A stretch of DNA of 5,974 bases, taken from contig RDDY01000355.1 of assembly GCA_003852805.1 (NCBI GenBank), forward strand, positions 1 through 5,974. Reading direction: 5' to 3'. The DNA is from Chryseobacterium sp. GTDB lineage: Bacteria > Bacteroidota > Bacteroidia > Flavobacteriales > Weeksellaceae. This document shows positions 1-5,640 of the stretch, piece by piece. A program made the translations under genes and the position numbers. Below the pieces are notes generated by a model. The model was not told the DNA's origin, did no database searches, and saw only the letters and a list, made by a program, of their open reading frames with translations. Each line of letters begins with the position of its first letter. Position 1 is the stretch's first letter.

Positions 1-1
1 C

Positions 2-1099
2 ACCGATTACAGACCTGCCTTTGAAGGACAGACACGCGTACCGGGAATGAAAACCCAAACGCCGATTAAGGTGGAAGTGTTGACAGGTTCACTTGGCAAA
101 CCTTGGGGGCTGATCGAACTGCCCGACGGCCGCTTGCTGATTACCGAGAAAAGCGGCTATATGAACATCGTCTCTGCCGATGGCAAAAGCATTTCGCGCA
201 TTACAGCATTTCCCGCAGTGATGGACGAAGGACAAGGCGGAATGCTGGACGTGGCGCTCGATCCCGACTTTGCTTCCAACAGAACGATTTACTGGACTTT
301 CTCCGAAAAACAGGGAAGCGGCAATCTGACAGCTGTAGGAAAAGGCAGACTCTCCGCAGATGAGAAACAAGTGGAAAACGCGACGGTAATCTTCCGCGCC
401 GAGCCGGCATACAACGGGAAACTGCATTTCGGCGGCCGTTTGGTTTTCGGTACAGACGGCAATCTGTTTGTCAGCACCGGCGAGCGATCGGATTTGGTAA
501 CCCGACCGCAAGCGCAGCAGTTAGACTCTTACCTCGGGAAAGTAGTGCGCATCGATAAAAACGGCCGGCCGCCGGCAGACAATCCTTTCGTGGGACAAGG
601 TGCTGTGCGCCCGGCCATTTACTCATACGGTCACCGCAATGTGCAGGGGTTGACGCTTCATCCTGAAACAGGAGAGCTTTGGCAATCGGAAATGGGGCCG
701 ATGGGCGGCGATGAGATCAACCTGATCCTCGCAGGCAGGAACTACGGCTGGCCTGTGATTACTTACGGTTTGGAATACAGCGGCGCAAAGATAGGCGACG
801 GCATCACACAACATGCGGGCATGGAGCAACCTGTGTATTATTGGGATCCGTCGATTTCTCCGAGCGGAATCGATTTCTACCGTGCCTCCGCAATCCCGGA
901 ATGGAAGAACAACCTTTTTGTCGGTGCACTCAGCGGTCAACATATCGACCGTCTGCTCATCCGGGGCAACCGCGTCATCGGCGAAGAGCGATTGCTGGAA
1001 AGTGAGAACGAACGCTTCCGCGATGTTCTCGGCGCACGCGACGGCAGCCTTTACGCCATAACCGACAGCGGAAAGCTTTATCGATTGTCGAAGAAATAA
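2..1099 (+). CDS. PQQ-dependent soluble sugar dehydrogenase (aldose/glucose-sorbosone dehydrogenase type), 5' end missing
   Basis: This is a six-bladed beta-propeller quinoprotein of the glucose/sorbosone dehydrogenase family, related to E. coli YliI and soluble GDH. Such enzymes oxidise aldoses with PQQ, normally in the periplasm. The first in-frame ATG is at 47, but the frame is open to the window edge and its 15 upstream codons (YRPAFEGQTRVPG) resemble the N-terminal part of mature family members. The true start, and any signal peptide, therefore lie upstream. Numbering from the ATG at 47: KPWGL and LPDGRLLITEKSG (18-37) form the first blade; LHFGGR carries the likely catalytic His127; YGHRNVQGL (194-202) holds Arg197-Asn198, matching the PQQ-binding Arg-Asn pair of soluble GDH; then come a MGGDEIN segment (219-225), RNYGWP (231-236) and SPSGIDFY (271-278). 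The stop is TAA. The family is secure; the sugar substrate cannot be told from sequence. Confidence 0.93.
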   Translation, partial: TDYRPAFEGQTRVPGMKTQTPIKVEVLTGSLGKPWGLIELPDGRLLITEKSGYMNIVSADGKSISRITAFPAVMDEGQGGMLDVALDPDFASNRTIYWTFSEKQGSGNLTAVGKGRLSADEKQVENATVIFRAEPAYNGKLHFGGRLVFGTDGNLFVSTGERSDLVTRPQAQQLDSYLGKVVRIDKNGRPPADNPFVGQGAVRPAIYSYGHRNVQGLTLHPETGELWQSEMGPMGGDEINLILAGRNYGWPVITYGLEYSGAKIGDGITQHAGMEQPVYYWDPSISPSGIDFYRASAIPEWKNNLFVGALSGQHIDRLLIRGNRVIGEERLLESENERFRDVLGARDGSLYAITDSGKLYRLSKK

Positions 1100-1133
1100 C
1101 CGACAAACATAATTCTTATCATTCCATAGGAAT
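1085..1133 (+). terminator. weak inverted repeats at the end of the sugar dehydrogenase gene
   Basis: TTGTCG (1085-1090) pairs with CGACAA (1101-1106) around a 10-base loop that includes the stop codon. A second small stem, ATTCC-ATA-GGAAT, follows at 1121-1133. Neither is followed by a real T-run, and both stems are short (6 and 5 bp). They could assist transcription termination or mRNA 3'-end stability, but this is a tentative call. Confidence 0.25.
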
Positions 1134-1294
1134 CTCTACAGCGCTTGGGAACAGTCGTCTTTGTCGTGGTTTAGATCCCTTCAGGATAAAATGCTACTGC
1201 TTTCTATTTCGATTTTAAAAGCTTTTGTGCGCTCTGAGAATGGAAGCACTTCAACTCACCGCAAAACTTTTGTGCCTATTGGGCTTATAAAAAG
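1100..1294. other. intergenic gap between two convergent genes, no convincing gene
   Basis: The sugar dehydrogenase ends on the plus strand and tnaA ends on the minus strand, so this gap should hold 3' untranslated sequence of both. No strong GC hairpin with a T-run is visible in either direction. It contains AAAAGCTTTT, a perfect 10-base palindrome (1217-1226), and a 9-base direct repeat CTTTTGTGC at 1222-1230 and 1267-1275, each preceded by an A-run. A 46-codon plus-strand frame (1191-1331) is present but unsupported. Confidence 0.5.
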
Positions 1295-2677
1295 TCAGGA
1301 CCGCGCTTCTTTCAGTTTAACCGTAAAGTGACGCATCAGGTCCGCTTCCCAAACGATTTCGTAACCTTTGGTAATCTCGTTTCGGCGGTCAAAGACATTT
1401 TTAACTGCCGCCGCAATGTACTCCATGTGGTTGTTGGTGTAGGTGCGGCGCGGAATGGCCAAGCGCACGAGTTCCAGTTTTGGATAGCGTTCTTCGCGGG
1501 TCTCGGGGTCGCGGTCGGCGAGTAAGGTGCCGATCTCCACACCGCGGATGCCGGCTTCTTTGTAGAGTTCGATCGCCAAGGTTTGAGCGGGGAATTCTTC
1601 GCGCTTTACATTGGGCAGGAAAGATAACGCATCGATGAAAACCGCATGGCCACCGATGGGTTTCTGAATCGGGATGCCGTATTCAATCATTTTATTGCCC
1701 AAGTATTCTATCTGACTGATGCGGTATTCCAAATAACTTTCTTCGGTAGATTCGTCCAGACCTTGTGCCAATGCCGCCATGTCGCGTCCGGCCATGCCGC
1801 CGTAGGTAATGAAACCTTCAAAAATGATCGTGACATTGGACGCCTTGCGGAAAACTTCTTCATCATTCGTCGCCACAAATCCGCCAATGTTGACCAAGCC
1901 ATCCTTCTTGGAGCTCATGGTCATGCCGTTGCCGTAACCGAACATCTCGCGACAGATTTCCTTGATGCTCTTCTCGCGCTGACCGTTTTCTCTTTGTTGG
2001 ATGAAATAAGCGTTTTCGGCGAAGCGCGCACCGTCAAAATAGACGGGAATGCCGTAGCGGTCGGATAGCTCGCGCACGGCTTTTATATTTTCGAGGGAAA
2101 CCGGTTGACCTCCGGAGGTGTTGCAGGTAACGGTGATCAAACAAAACGGAATCTTCTCTTTTGGGTGAGATTTATATACTTCTTCCAGCTTATCGAGGTC
2201 TATGTTTCCTTTGAATTGAAAAGGATCTTCGATATCAAAAGCCTCATCCACCGTGCAATCTACGGCGTGGGCTTTTCGCATTTCAATGTGGCCTTTTGTG
2301 GTGTCGAAATGCGAGTTGCCCGGAACAATGTCGCCGTCTTTTACCAAAACCGTAAACAGCACATTCTCTGCCGCGCGGCCTTGGTGGGTAGGCAGCAGAT
2401 ATTTGTAACCTGTGATCTGCTCTACACTTTGCTTCAGTTTCTCGAACGAGGCCGAACCTGCATAACTTTCGTCGCCCGTCATCACGGCGGCCCACTGTTT
2501 GTCTGACATGGCGCCGGTGCCGCTGTCGGTCAACAGGTCGATAAACACCTGCGAGCTTTTCAGATTGAACAGATTATAGTCGGCGTTGCGGATCCATTCT
2601 TCGCGTTCTTGGCGTGTGGACCGACGGATTTCTTCCACCATTTTAATGCGGAAAGGTTCGGCGTAGGGCAGTTTCAT
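1295..2677 (-). CDS. tnaA: tryptophanase (tryptophan indole-lyase)
   Basis: This PLP enzyme of the beta-eliminating lyase family splits L-tryptophan into indole, pyruvate and ammonia in the cytoplasm. The protein is 460 residues, against 471 for E. coli TnaA. Visible motifs: LTDSGTGAMSDKQWA (49-63), DESYAGS with Tyr72, PTHQGRAAEN (96-105, cofactor phosphate region), Asn186 in TCNTSGGQP, Asp215 and Arg217 in YFDGARFAENAYF, Lys258 in SSKKDG as the PLP Schiff-base lysine, and Arg410 in IPRRTY for the substrate carboxylate. It is tryptophanase rather than tyrosine phenol-lyase because it reads VEIG (380-383), where phenol-lyase has MERG with its phenol-pocket Arg, and RHFTVKLKE near the C-terminus (His450), where phenol-lyase has Phe. 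The ATG at 2677 fits the family N-terminus (PYAEPFRIK) and overlaps the upstream TGA as ATGA, pointing to translational coupling. No tnaC-like leader peptide or tnaB permease lies beside it. The frame is open for 177 more codons upstream, but only as a shadow of the DUF502 gene. Confidence 0.96.
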   Translation of the reverse strand: MKLPYAEPFRIKMVEEIRRSTRQEREEWIRNADYNLFNLKSSQVFIDLLTDSGTGAMSDKQWAAVMTGDESYAGSASFEKLKQSVEQITGYKYLLPTHQGRAAENVLFTVLVKDGDIVPGNSHFDTTKGHIEMRKAHAVDCTVDEAFDIEDPFQFKGNIDLDKLEEVYKSHPKEKIPFCLITVTCNTSGGQPVSLENIKAVRELSDRYGIPVYFDGARFAENAYFIQQRENGQREKSIKEICREMFGYGNGMTMSSKKDGLVNIGGFVATNDEEVFRKASNVTIIFEGFITYGGMAGRDMAALAQGLDESTEESYLEYRISQIEYLGNKMIEYGIPIQKPIGGHAVFIDALSFLPNVKREEFPAQTLAIELYKEAGIRGVEIGTLLADRDPETREERYPKLELVRLAIPRRTYTNNHMEYIAAAVKNVFDRRNEITKGYEIVWEADLMRHFTVKLKEARS

Positions 2678-3297
2678 AAAATGTTGTTTTGTTGTTCGGT
2701 TTCGGTTTCTTCCGGGGTTGTCCCCGATACGCCTCCGCTCACGGCAAACTTCATGGCCTGTGCTGCGGAAATTCCTTCGATGGGTTTGATGTTCTCGGTT
2801 GCGGTTACAATCACCCAGCCCGAAATGGCGTAGGAATGCGGCAGATAGACGGCTACATTCCCGGGCATGTCCAATACAAGCAAATCGGGCTGGGTCAAGA
2901 ACCCGATCCGCCAAATGTCCGGCTCCCGATTTACTATGACCCAAACCGGATGATTGAATTTCTTTTTGTCTCCGACAAATGAACCGAGGACATCTTTCAG
3001 TGAGGTGTAAATGAATTTGATGCCGGGCGTGTGTTCCAGTACATAATCCATACTGTCCACTATGACGCGGCCGAGCAGGAATTTGTTCCCGACAAAACCG
3101 ATCAGTGCCGTAGACAATATGACCAATACGAAGACCAAGCCCGGAATACGGTCTGAGACGTATGGAATAATGCTGTCTACGCTGGAAACAATGTACCAGA
3201 TGATCCATACCGTGGCACTGACAGGGCCCAGTATCACCAAGCCTTGCAGGAATGAGCGGATGAACAGTCCCAAATAATCGTTTCCGGCGCGTCTCAT
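2674..3297 (-). CDS. DUF502 family inner-membrane protein
   Basis: This 207-residue protein belongs to the DUF502 family (PF04367), whose plant members are the COV/LCV proteins; its biochemical role in bacteria is unknown. Two hydrophobic segments lie near the N-terminus, about residues 13-38 and 52-70. A soluble domain follows with the family landmarks TPGIKFIYTSLKDVLGSF (90-107), the GNVAVYLP strand (146-153), SGWVIVTATENIKPIEG (159-175) and the SGGVS end motif (187-191). The last 16 residues (TTPEETETEQQNN...) are an acidic, polar tail that looks unstructured. Its ATG directly follows the miaE stop codon (TAA then ATG, no spacer), and its TGA overlaps the tnaA start by 4 bases, so it is the middle gene of a three-gene operon. 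Family assignment is good; function is open. Confidence 0.9.
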   Translation of the reverse strand: MRRAGNDYLGLFIRSFLQGLVILGPVSATVWIIWYIVSSVDSIIPYVSDRIPGLVFVLVILSTALIGFVGNKFLLGRVIVDSMDYVLEHTPGIKFIYTSLKDVLGSFVGDKKKFNHPVWVIVNREPDIWRIGFLTQPDLLVLDMPGNVAVYLPHSYAISGWVIVTATENIKPIEGISAAQAMKFAVSGGVSGTTPEETETEQQNNIL

Positions 3298-3876
3298 TTA
3301 TCCGTGTATGGTTTCTTTTTTACCGTAAGATCGGATGACGTTCGACTCGTATTCCAACCATTTTTCCCAGCGGGCGTTCACCTTTTCAGGATCGCCCAAC
3401 TTGCGAGCGAAGCCTATGAATGCGGTATAATGGTTGGCCTCGGAGATCATCAAATCCCGATAAAACTTTTTCAGCTCTTCATCCTTTATATTCTCCGTTA
3501 ACACGCGGAATCTTTCGCAGCTGCGTGCTTCTATCATGGCGGCGAAAAGCAAACGGTCTATGATGTAATCTTCTCTGCTGCCTTGGGTTATAAAGCGCTG
3601 AAGGTCTCCCACATAATCATCCTTTCGGACGGGTCCCAATACTCCGCCTCTCTTCTTGATGATTTCATGAACCAAATGGAAATGCTCCAGTTCTTCCTGT
3701 GCAATGGCCAGCAGCTCCGTAACAATCTCGGTGTGTTCGGGCAGCATGGTGATGAGCGTAATGGCATTGCTGGCGGCTTTTTGCTCGCACCAAGCGTGGT
3801 CGGTCAATATCTCTTCCAAGTTCGCTTCGGCAATGTTTGCCCACCGCGGATCGGTCAATAATTTCAGTCTGAACAT
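3298..3876 (-). CDS. miaE: MiaE-like tRNA-(ms2io6A37) hydroxylase, diiron ferritin-like fold
   Basis: This is a 192-residue helical diiron protein of the MiaE family. Characterised members hydroxylate the isopentenyl group of ms2i6A at tRNA position 37 using O2, in tRNAs that read codons starting with U. The expected ligands of a ferritin-like diiron site are visible in order: Glu31 in HAWCEQKA, Glu62 with His65 (EELEH), Glu116 in IEARSCERF, and Glu146 with His149 (SEANH). I chose the ATG at 3876 because the conserved family start (LKLLTDPRWANIAE) follows at once. An in-frame ATG at 3936 would add 20 residues (YRYRIKAYFYN and so on) that do not look like the family. It heads the operon with DUF502 and tnaA. 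The family is firm; the exact tRNA substrate would require MiaA and MiaB elsewhere in the genome, which cannot be seen here. Confidence 0.9.
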   Translation of the reverse strand: MFRLKLLTDPRWANIAEANLEEILTDHAWCEQKAASNAITLITMLPEHTEIVTELLAIAQEELEHFHLVHEIIKKRGGVLGPVRKDDYVGDLQRFITQGSREDYIIDRLLFAAMIEARSCERFRVLTENIKDEELKKFYRDLMISEANHYTAFIGFARKLGDPEKVNARWEKWLEYESNVIRSYGKKETIHG

Positions 3877-3948
3877 AATGTTGTAAAAATAAGCTTTAAT
3901 CCGATAACGGTAAATAACCGAGTTGTCAAAAACCATCGGCTATATCAC

Positions 3949-3956
3949 CAAAGACA
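3949..3956 (-). promoter_or_regulatory. possible -7 element for the miaE-DUF502-tnaA operon
   Basis: Read on the minus strand this is TGTCTTTG, one mismatch from the Bacteroidota -7 consensus TAnnTTTG. It would place the transcript start near 3942, about 65 bases before the chosen miaE ATG at 3876, and only a few bases before the alternative ATG at 3936. No well-spaced TTTG -33 box is evident. Tentative. Confidence 0.3.
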
Positions 3957-4011
3957 ATTAGGAAACTAACCAATATTTGTTAGAAAAACTTGCTTTGTCG
4001 CCCGGAAATGT

Positions 4012-4019
4012 TATTTTCG
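4012..4019 (+). promoter_or_regulatory. possible -7 element for the small membrane protein gene
   Basis: TATTTTCG matches TAnnTTTG except at one position and would give a leader of about 40 bases before the ATG at 4068. A TTTG (3994-3997) lies upstream but only 14 bases away, closer than the usual spacing. Two other near-matches (AATATTTG at 3972 and TTGCTTTG at 3990) compete, so this is one candidate among several in the divergent 191-base region 3877-4067. Confidence 0.25.
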
Positions 4020-4067
4020 TACCGGCATAAGTCTTGCAAATGCACTGTACAAATTAAAAAATTCATT

Positions 4068-4310
4068 ATGGAAGTAATTCGTACAACAATTGGCAAGCTG
4101 CTCACAGCTTTGGTATTACCGGTAATGCTTTTCCTTGGCGCGTTGGTTTATGCGCAAGACAATTCACCGGATTTGAAAGTAGATGTTGACATGACCAAAA
4201 GCAGTACAACCGAACAGTGGTATACCAATCCGCTGTACTGGGTCATAGGCGCGCTGCTGCTTATAATATTGGTTGCCGTGGTAGCACGCGGGAGCAAACG
4301 AGATCACTGA
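4068..4310 (+). CDS. small membrane protein, 80 residues, function unknown
   Basis: I do not recognise a characterised family. The N-terminus has a basic start (Arg5, Lys10), a hydrophobic core (11-28) and VYA-Q at 27-30, which fits a signal peptide cleaved after Ala29 or else an uncleaved anchor. A polar stretch of roughly 25 residues follows (DNSPDLKVDVDMTKSSTTEQ), then WYTNPLYW leading into a second hydrophobic segment (about 55-73), and a basic tail RGSKRDH. The likely topology is a short periplasmic segment with the basic C-terminus in the cytoplasm. The ATG at 4068 is preferred to the ATG at 3990, because the 26 extra residues from 3990 (Cys- and Arg-rich) do not look like protein sequence and would come before the signal peptide. 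The leader is A-rich (AAATTAAAAAATTC), as is common in Bacteroidota. The gene is a single transcription unit with its own terminator at 4357-4390. From memory, short proteins with a WY..P..W-hydrophobic-RG C-terminus occur in other Bacteroidota; this was not checked. Confidence 0.8.
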   Translation: MEVIRTTIGKLLTALVLPVMLFLGALVYAQDNSPDLKVDVDMTKSSTTEQWYTNPLYWVIGALLLIILVAVVARGSKRDH

Positions 4311-4356
4311 TATATATGGTATTGCTAAATACTGACTTTTTCATATATCAGGGTAG

Positions 4357-4390
4357 GCCCGGGAAATGGTTAGTCCCGGGCTGTTTTATT
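4357..4390 (+). terminator. rho-independent terminator of the small membrane protein gene
   Basis: GCCCGGGA (4357-4364) and TCCCGGGC (4374-4381) form a perfect 8-bp GC-rich stem around a 9-base loop, followed by TGTTTTATT. This is a classic intrinsic terminator for plus-strand transcription, 47 bases after the 4310 stop. On the minus strand no T-run follows the stem, so it should act mainly in one direction. The stop codon and last codons of the convergent acyltransferase gene lie in the loop and 3' arm. Confidence 0.88.
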
Positions 4391-5461
4391 GGCGGTTACT
4401 GAGCGCAGGTACTCCAATATTTTCCAACCCAAATTGTCCGCTTTTTTGGCAACCTCTGCAATGCCGATGGCCAAGAGCACATTGATGACGTACGCAAGAA
4501 TCAACAATGCCACCCAATGCATCCGCTCGCTCAGCGGAACCACCATAAAGTAAATGAGCGAAGAACTGACGCCTTGAGCGAAATAATAGAAGATGGCATT
4601 TTGCCCGATGTAGGTTACCAAGTTGCCGTTTTTAATCTTCAAACGCTTATAGAGTACTGCCACCGTAACAAGCGCGGGAAGCATCCAAACGATATACGGA
4701 ATGCGGGGCGGAAACTTCTGCTTGTTTATTTTGTAGAAGATATCCGGGCCGAAGTAGTAAAACATCCATGCAACGAAACCGCCGAGCATTAGGTACAGCA
4801 AAGGGACGACTTTGGCTTTTATTTTCTTTCCGCTCAATTGGTGTCCTGCCAGAAATACTGCCAAATAAATTGCTATGTAGCCCACTTGCCCCGTCGGGTA
4901 ACTGTAGAAATTGAAGATGAGTGTGAGCGCCAAACACAGTGCGATGAACCAGTTGATGTGCCGCGGAAAAAACCGCAGAATCAGCGCGCCGAAGACCGTT
5001 AGGATAAAGTAAACTTTCAGATACCAAAAACTGCCCATCACCACAGGGAAAATATCGGCGTTGCGGTAACTGTGCAGCCACCAGTTGCCCAAGGTCTCCC
5101 AATGGAAAGCACCGCTGCTTTGGGCGTATTTGCCGCCGAAGGTGCCGAAGAAATCTTGTAGGAAAGCTTCTCCGCCGATGCTGCTCCCGACTATTTTAAA
5201 CAGGGAATCGAGAAAGAAAACGCCGGTCACGAAGATCATATACGTTATCTGTAACTTCAAAAGTCGATACAGTGTTTTCTCCAGTTTACCCGATGACGTA
5301 TAGCCGCTCAACAGAAAAAAAACCGGCACATCAAACAGCAGACTCATCACCCGCAATTCGGTTGGGACATAGAATTGGCCGCTCCAGAAAACGGTGTGGA
5401 TGAATATTACGCTCAGGGTAGCCAAGCCTTTGGCAAAGTCAATGTAGAGGTCGCGCTGCAT
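4370..5461 (-). CDS. acyltransferase family 3 integral membrane protein
   Basis: This 363-residue polytopic membrane protein belongs to the acyltransferase-3 family (PF01757), whose members O- or N-acylate sugars and other cell-surface molecules. The N-terminus DLYIDFAKGLATLSVIFIHTVFWSG carries the conserved His22 that follows an Arg/Lys by 11 residues (here Lys11), in the usual position for the proposed active-site His. FDVPVFFLLSGYTSSGKLEKTLYRLLKL (43-70) is the second family hallmark. About ten hydrophobic helices can be counted. I chose the ATG at 5461 because it begins just before that motif and sits about 10 bases after the predicted transcript start of a perfect -7 box. The in-frame ATG at 5572 lies upstream of that promoter and adds 37 residues of non-family sequence. 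No glycosyltransferase or polysaccharide genes are adjacent, so the acceptor is unknown. The 3' end overlaps the terminator of the convergent gene. Confidence 0.9.
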   Translation of the reverse strand: MQRDLYIDFAKGLATLSVIFIHTVFWSGQFYVPTELRVMSLLFDVPVFFLLSGYTSSGKLEKTLYRLLKLQITYMIFVTGVFFLDSLFKIVGSSIGGEAFLQDFFGTFGGKYAQSSGAFHWETLGNWWLHSYRNADIFPVVMGSFWYLKVYFILTVFGALILRFFPRHINWFIALCLALTLIFNFYSYPTGQVGYIAIYLAVFLAGHQLSGKKIKAKVVPLLYLMLGGFVAWMFYYFGPDIFYKINKQKFPPRIPYIVWMLPALVTVAVLYKRLKIKNGNLVTYIGQNAIFYYFAQGVSSSLIYFMVVPLSERMHWVALLILAYVINVLLAIGIAEVAKKADNLGWKILEYLRSVTANKTARD

Positions 5462-5477
5462 GCGGTTATGATTTGTC

Positions 5478-5485
5478 CAAAGATA
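5478..5485 (-). promoter_or_regulatory. -7 promoter element for the acyltransferase gene
   Basis: Minus-strand TATCTTTG is an exact match to the Bacteroidota -7 consensus TAnnTTTG. A start site about 7 bases downstream falls near 5471, leaving a leader of about 10 bases before the ATG at 5461. The only nearby minus-strand TTTG (5499-5496) is closer than normal -33 spacing, so the -33 box is weak or degenerate. The position argues against the longer reading frame starting at 5572. Confidence 0.6.
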
Positions 5486-5573
5486 TAAAAGTGAACAAAT
5501 TGTAACGGTTTTTCCGGCGCGCTGTTTCAAGCCGATTGTTTTGCCGTTTATTGCGTTTGGAGAAAAAATCAAA

Positions 5574-5609
5574 TTGCCGGGGTTGCAAGCGGAAATTTAT
5601 GTATCTTTG
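5574..5609 (+). promoter_or_regulatory. promoter of rplU
   Basis: TATCTTTG at 5602-5609 exactly matches the Bacteroidota -7 consensus. TTG occurs upstream at 5574-5576 and again at 5583-5585; either may serve as a -33 box, though neither spacing is ideal. The start site should fall near 5616. The leader to the ATG at 5641 is about 25 bases and strongly A/T-rich, with TAATTA at 5619-5624 and again at 5629-5634, and no Shine-Dalgarno sequence. Confidence 0.7.
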
Positions 5610-5640
5610 CACCTCGAATAATTATAAATAATTACCTAAA

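Noticed and set aside
47..49. ATG at 47 as the real start of the sugar dehydrogenase
   Set aside because: The 15 codons before it are open and read as family sequence (YRPAFEGQTRVPG), and the ATG product would lack a signal peptide expected for a periplasmic PQQ enzyme.
1191..1331. 46-codon plus-strand open frame starting MLLLSISILKAFV, with an AGGA shortly before the ATG
   Set aside because: It has no recognisable motif, its last 37 bases are antisense to the end of tnaA, and the region shows no promoter. A frame of this length is expected by chance.
1646..2506. Plus-strand frames of 140 and 133 codons opposite tnaA
   Set aside because: They are antisense shadows of a clearly conserved enzyme and have no family resemblance.
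2678..3208. In-frame 177-codon N-terminal extension of tnaA, as if a fused domain
   Set aside because: It lies wholly within the DUF502 gene in another frame, is rich in Arg, His and Cys in the way of shadow translations, and the family N-terminus begins exactly at the ATG at 2677.
3877..3936. Longer MiaE start at 3936
   Set aside because: The added 20 residues lack resemblance to the family, whose conserved start follows the ATG at 3876. The possible -7 box near 3949 would allow it, so it is disfavoured rather than excluded.
5462..5572. Longer acyltransferase start at 5572
   Set aside because: The extra 37 residues carry no family motif and the predicted promoter for the gene lies inside them, downstream of that ATG.
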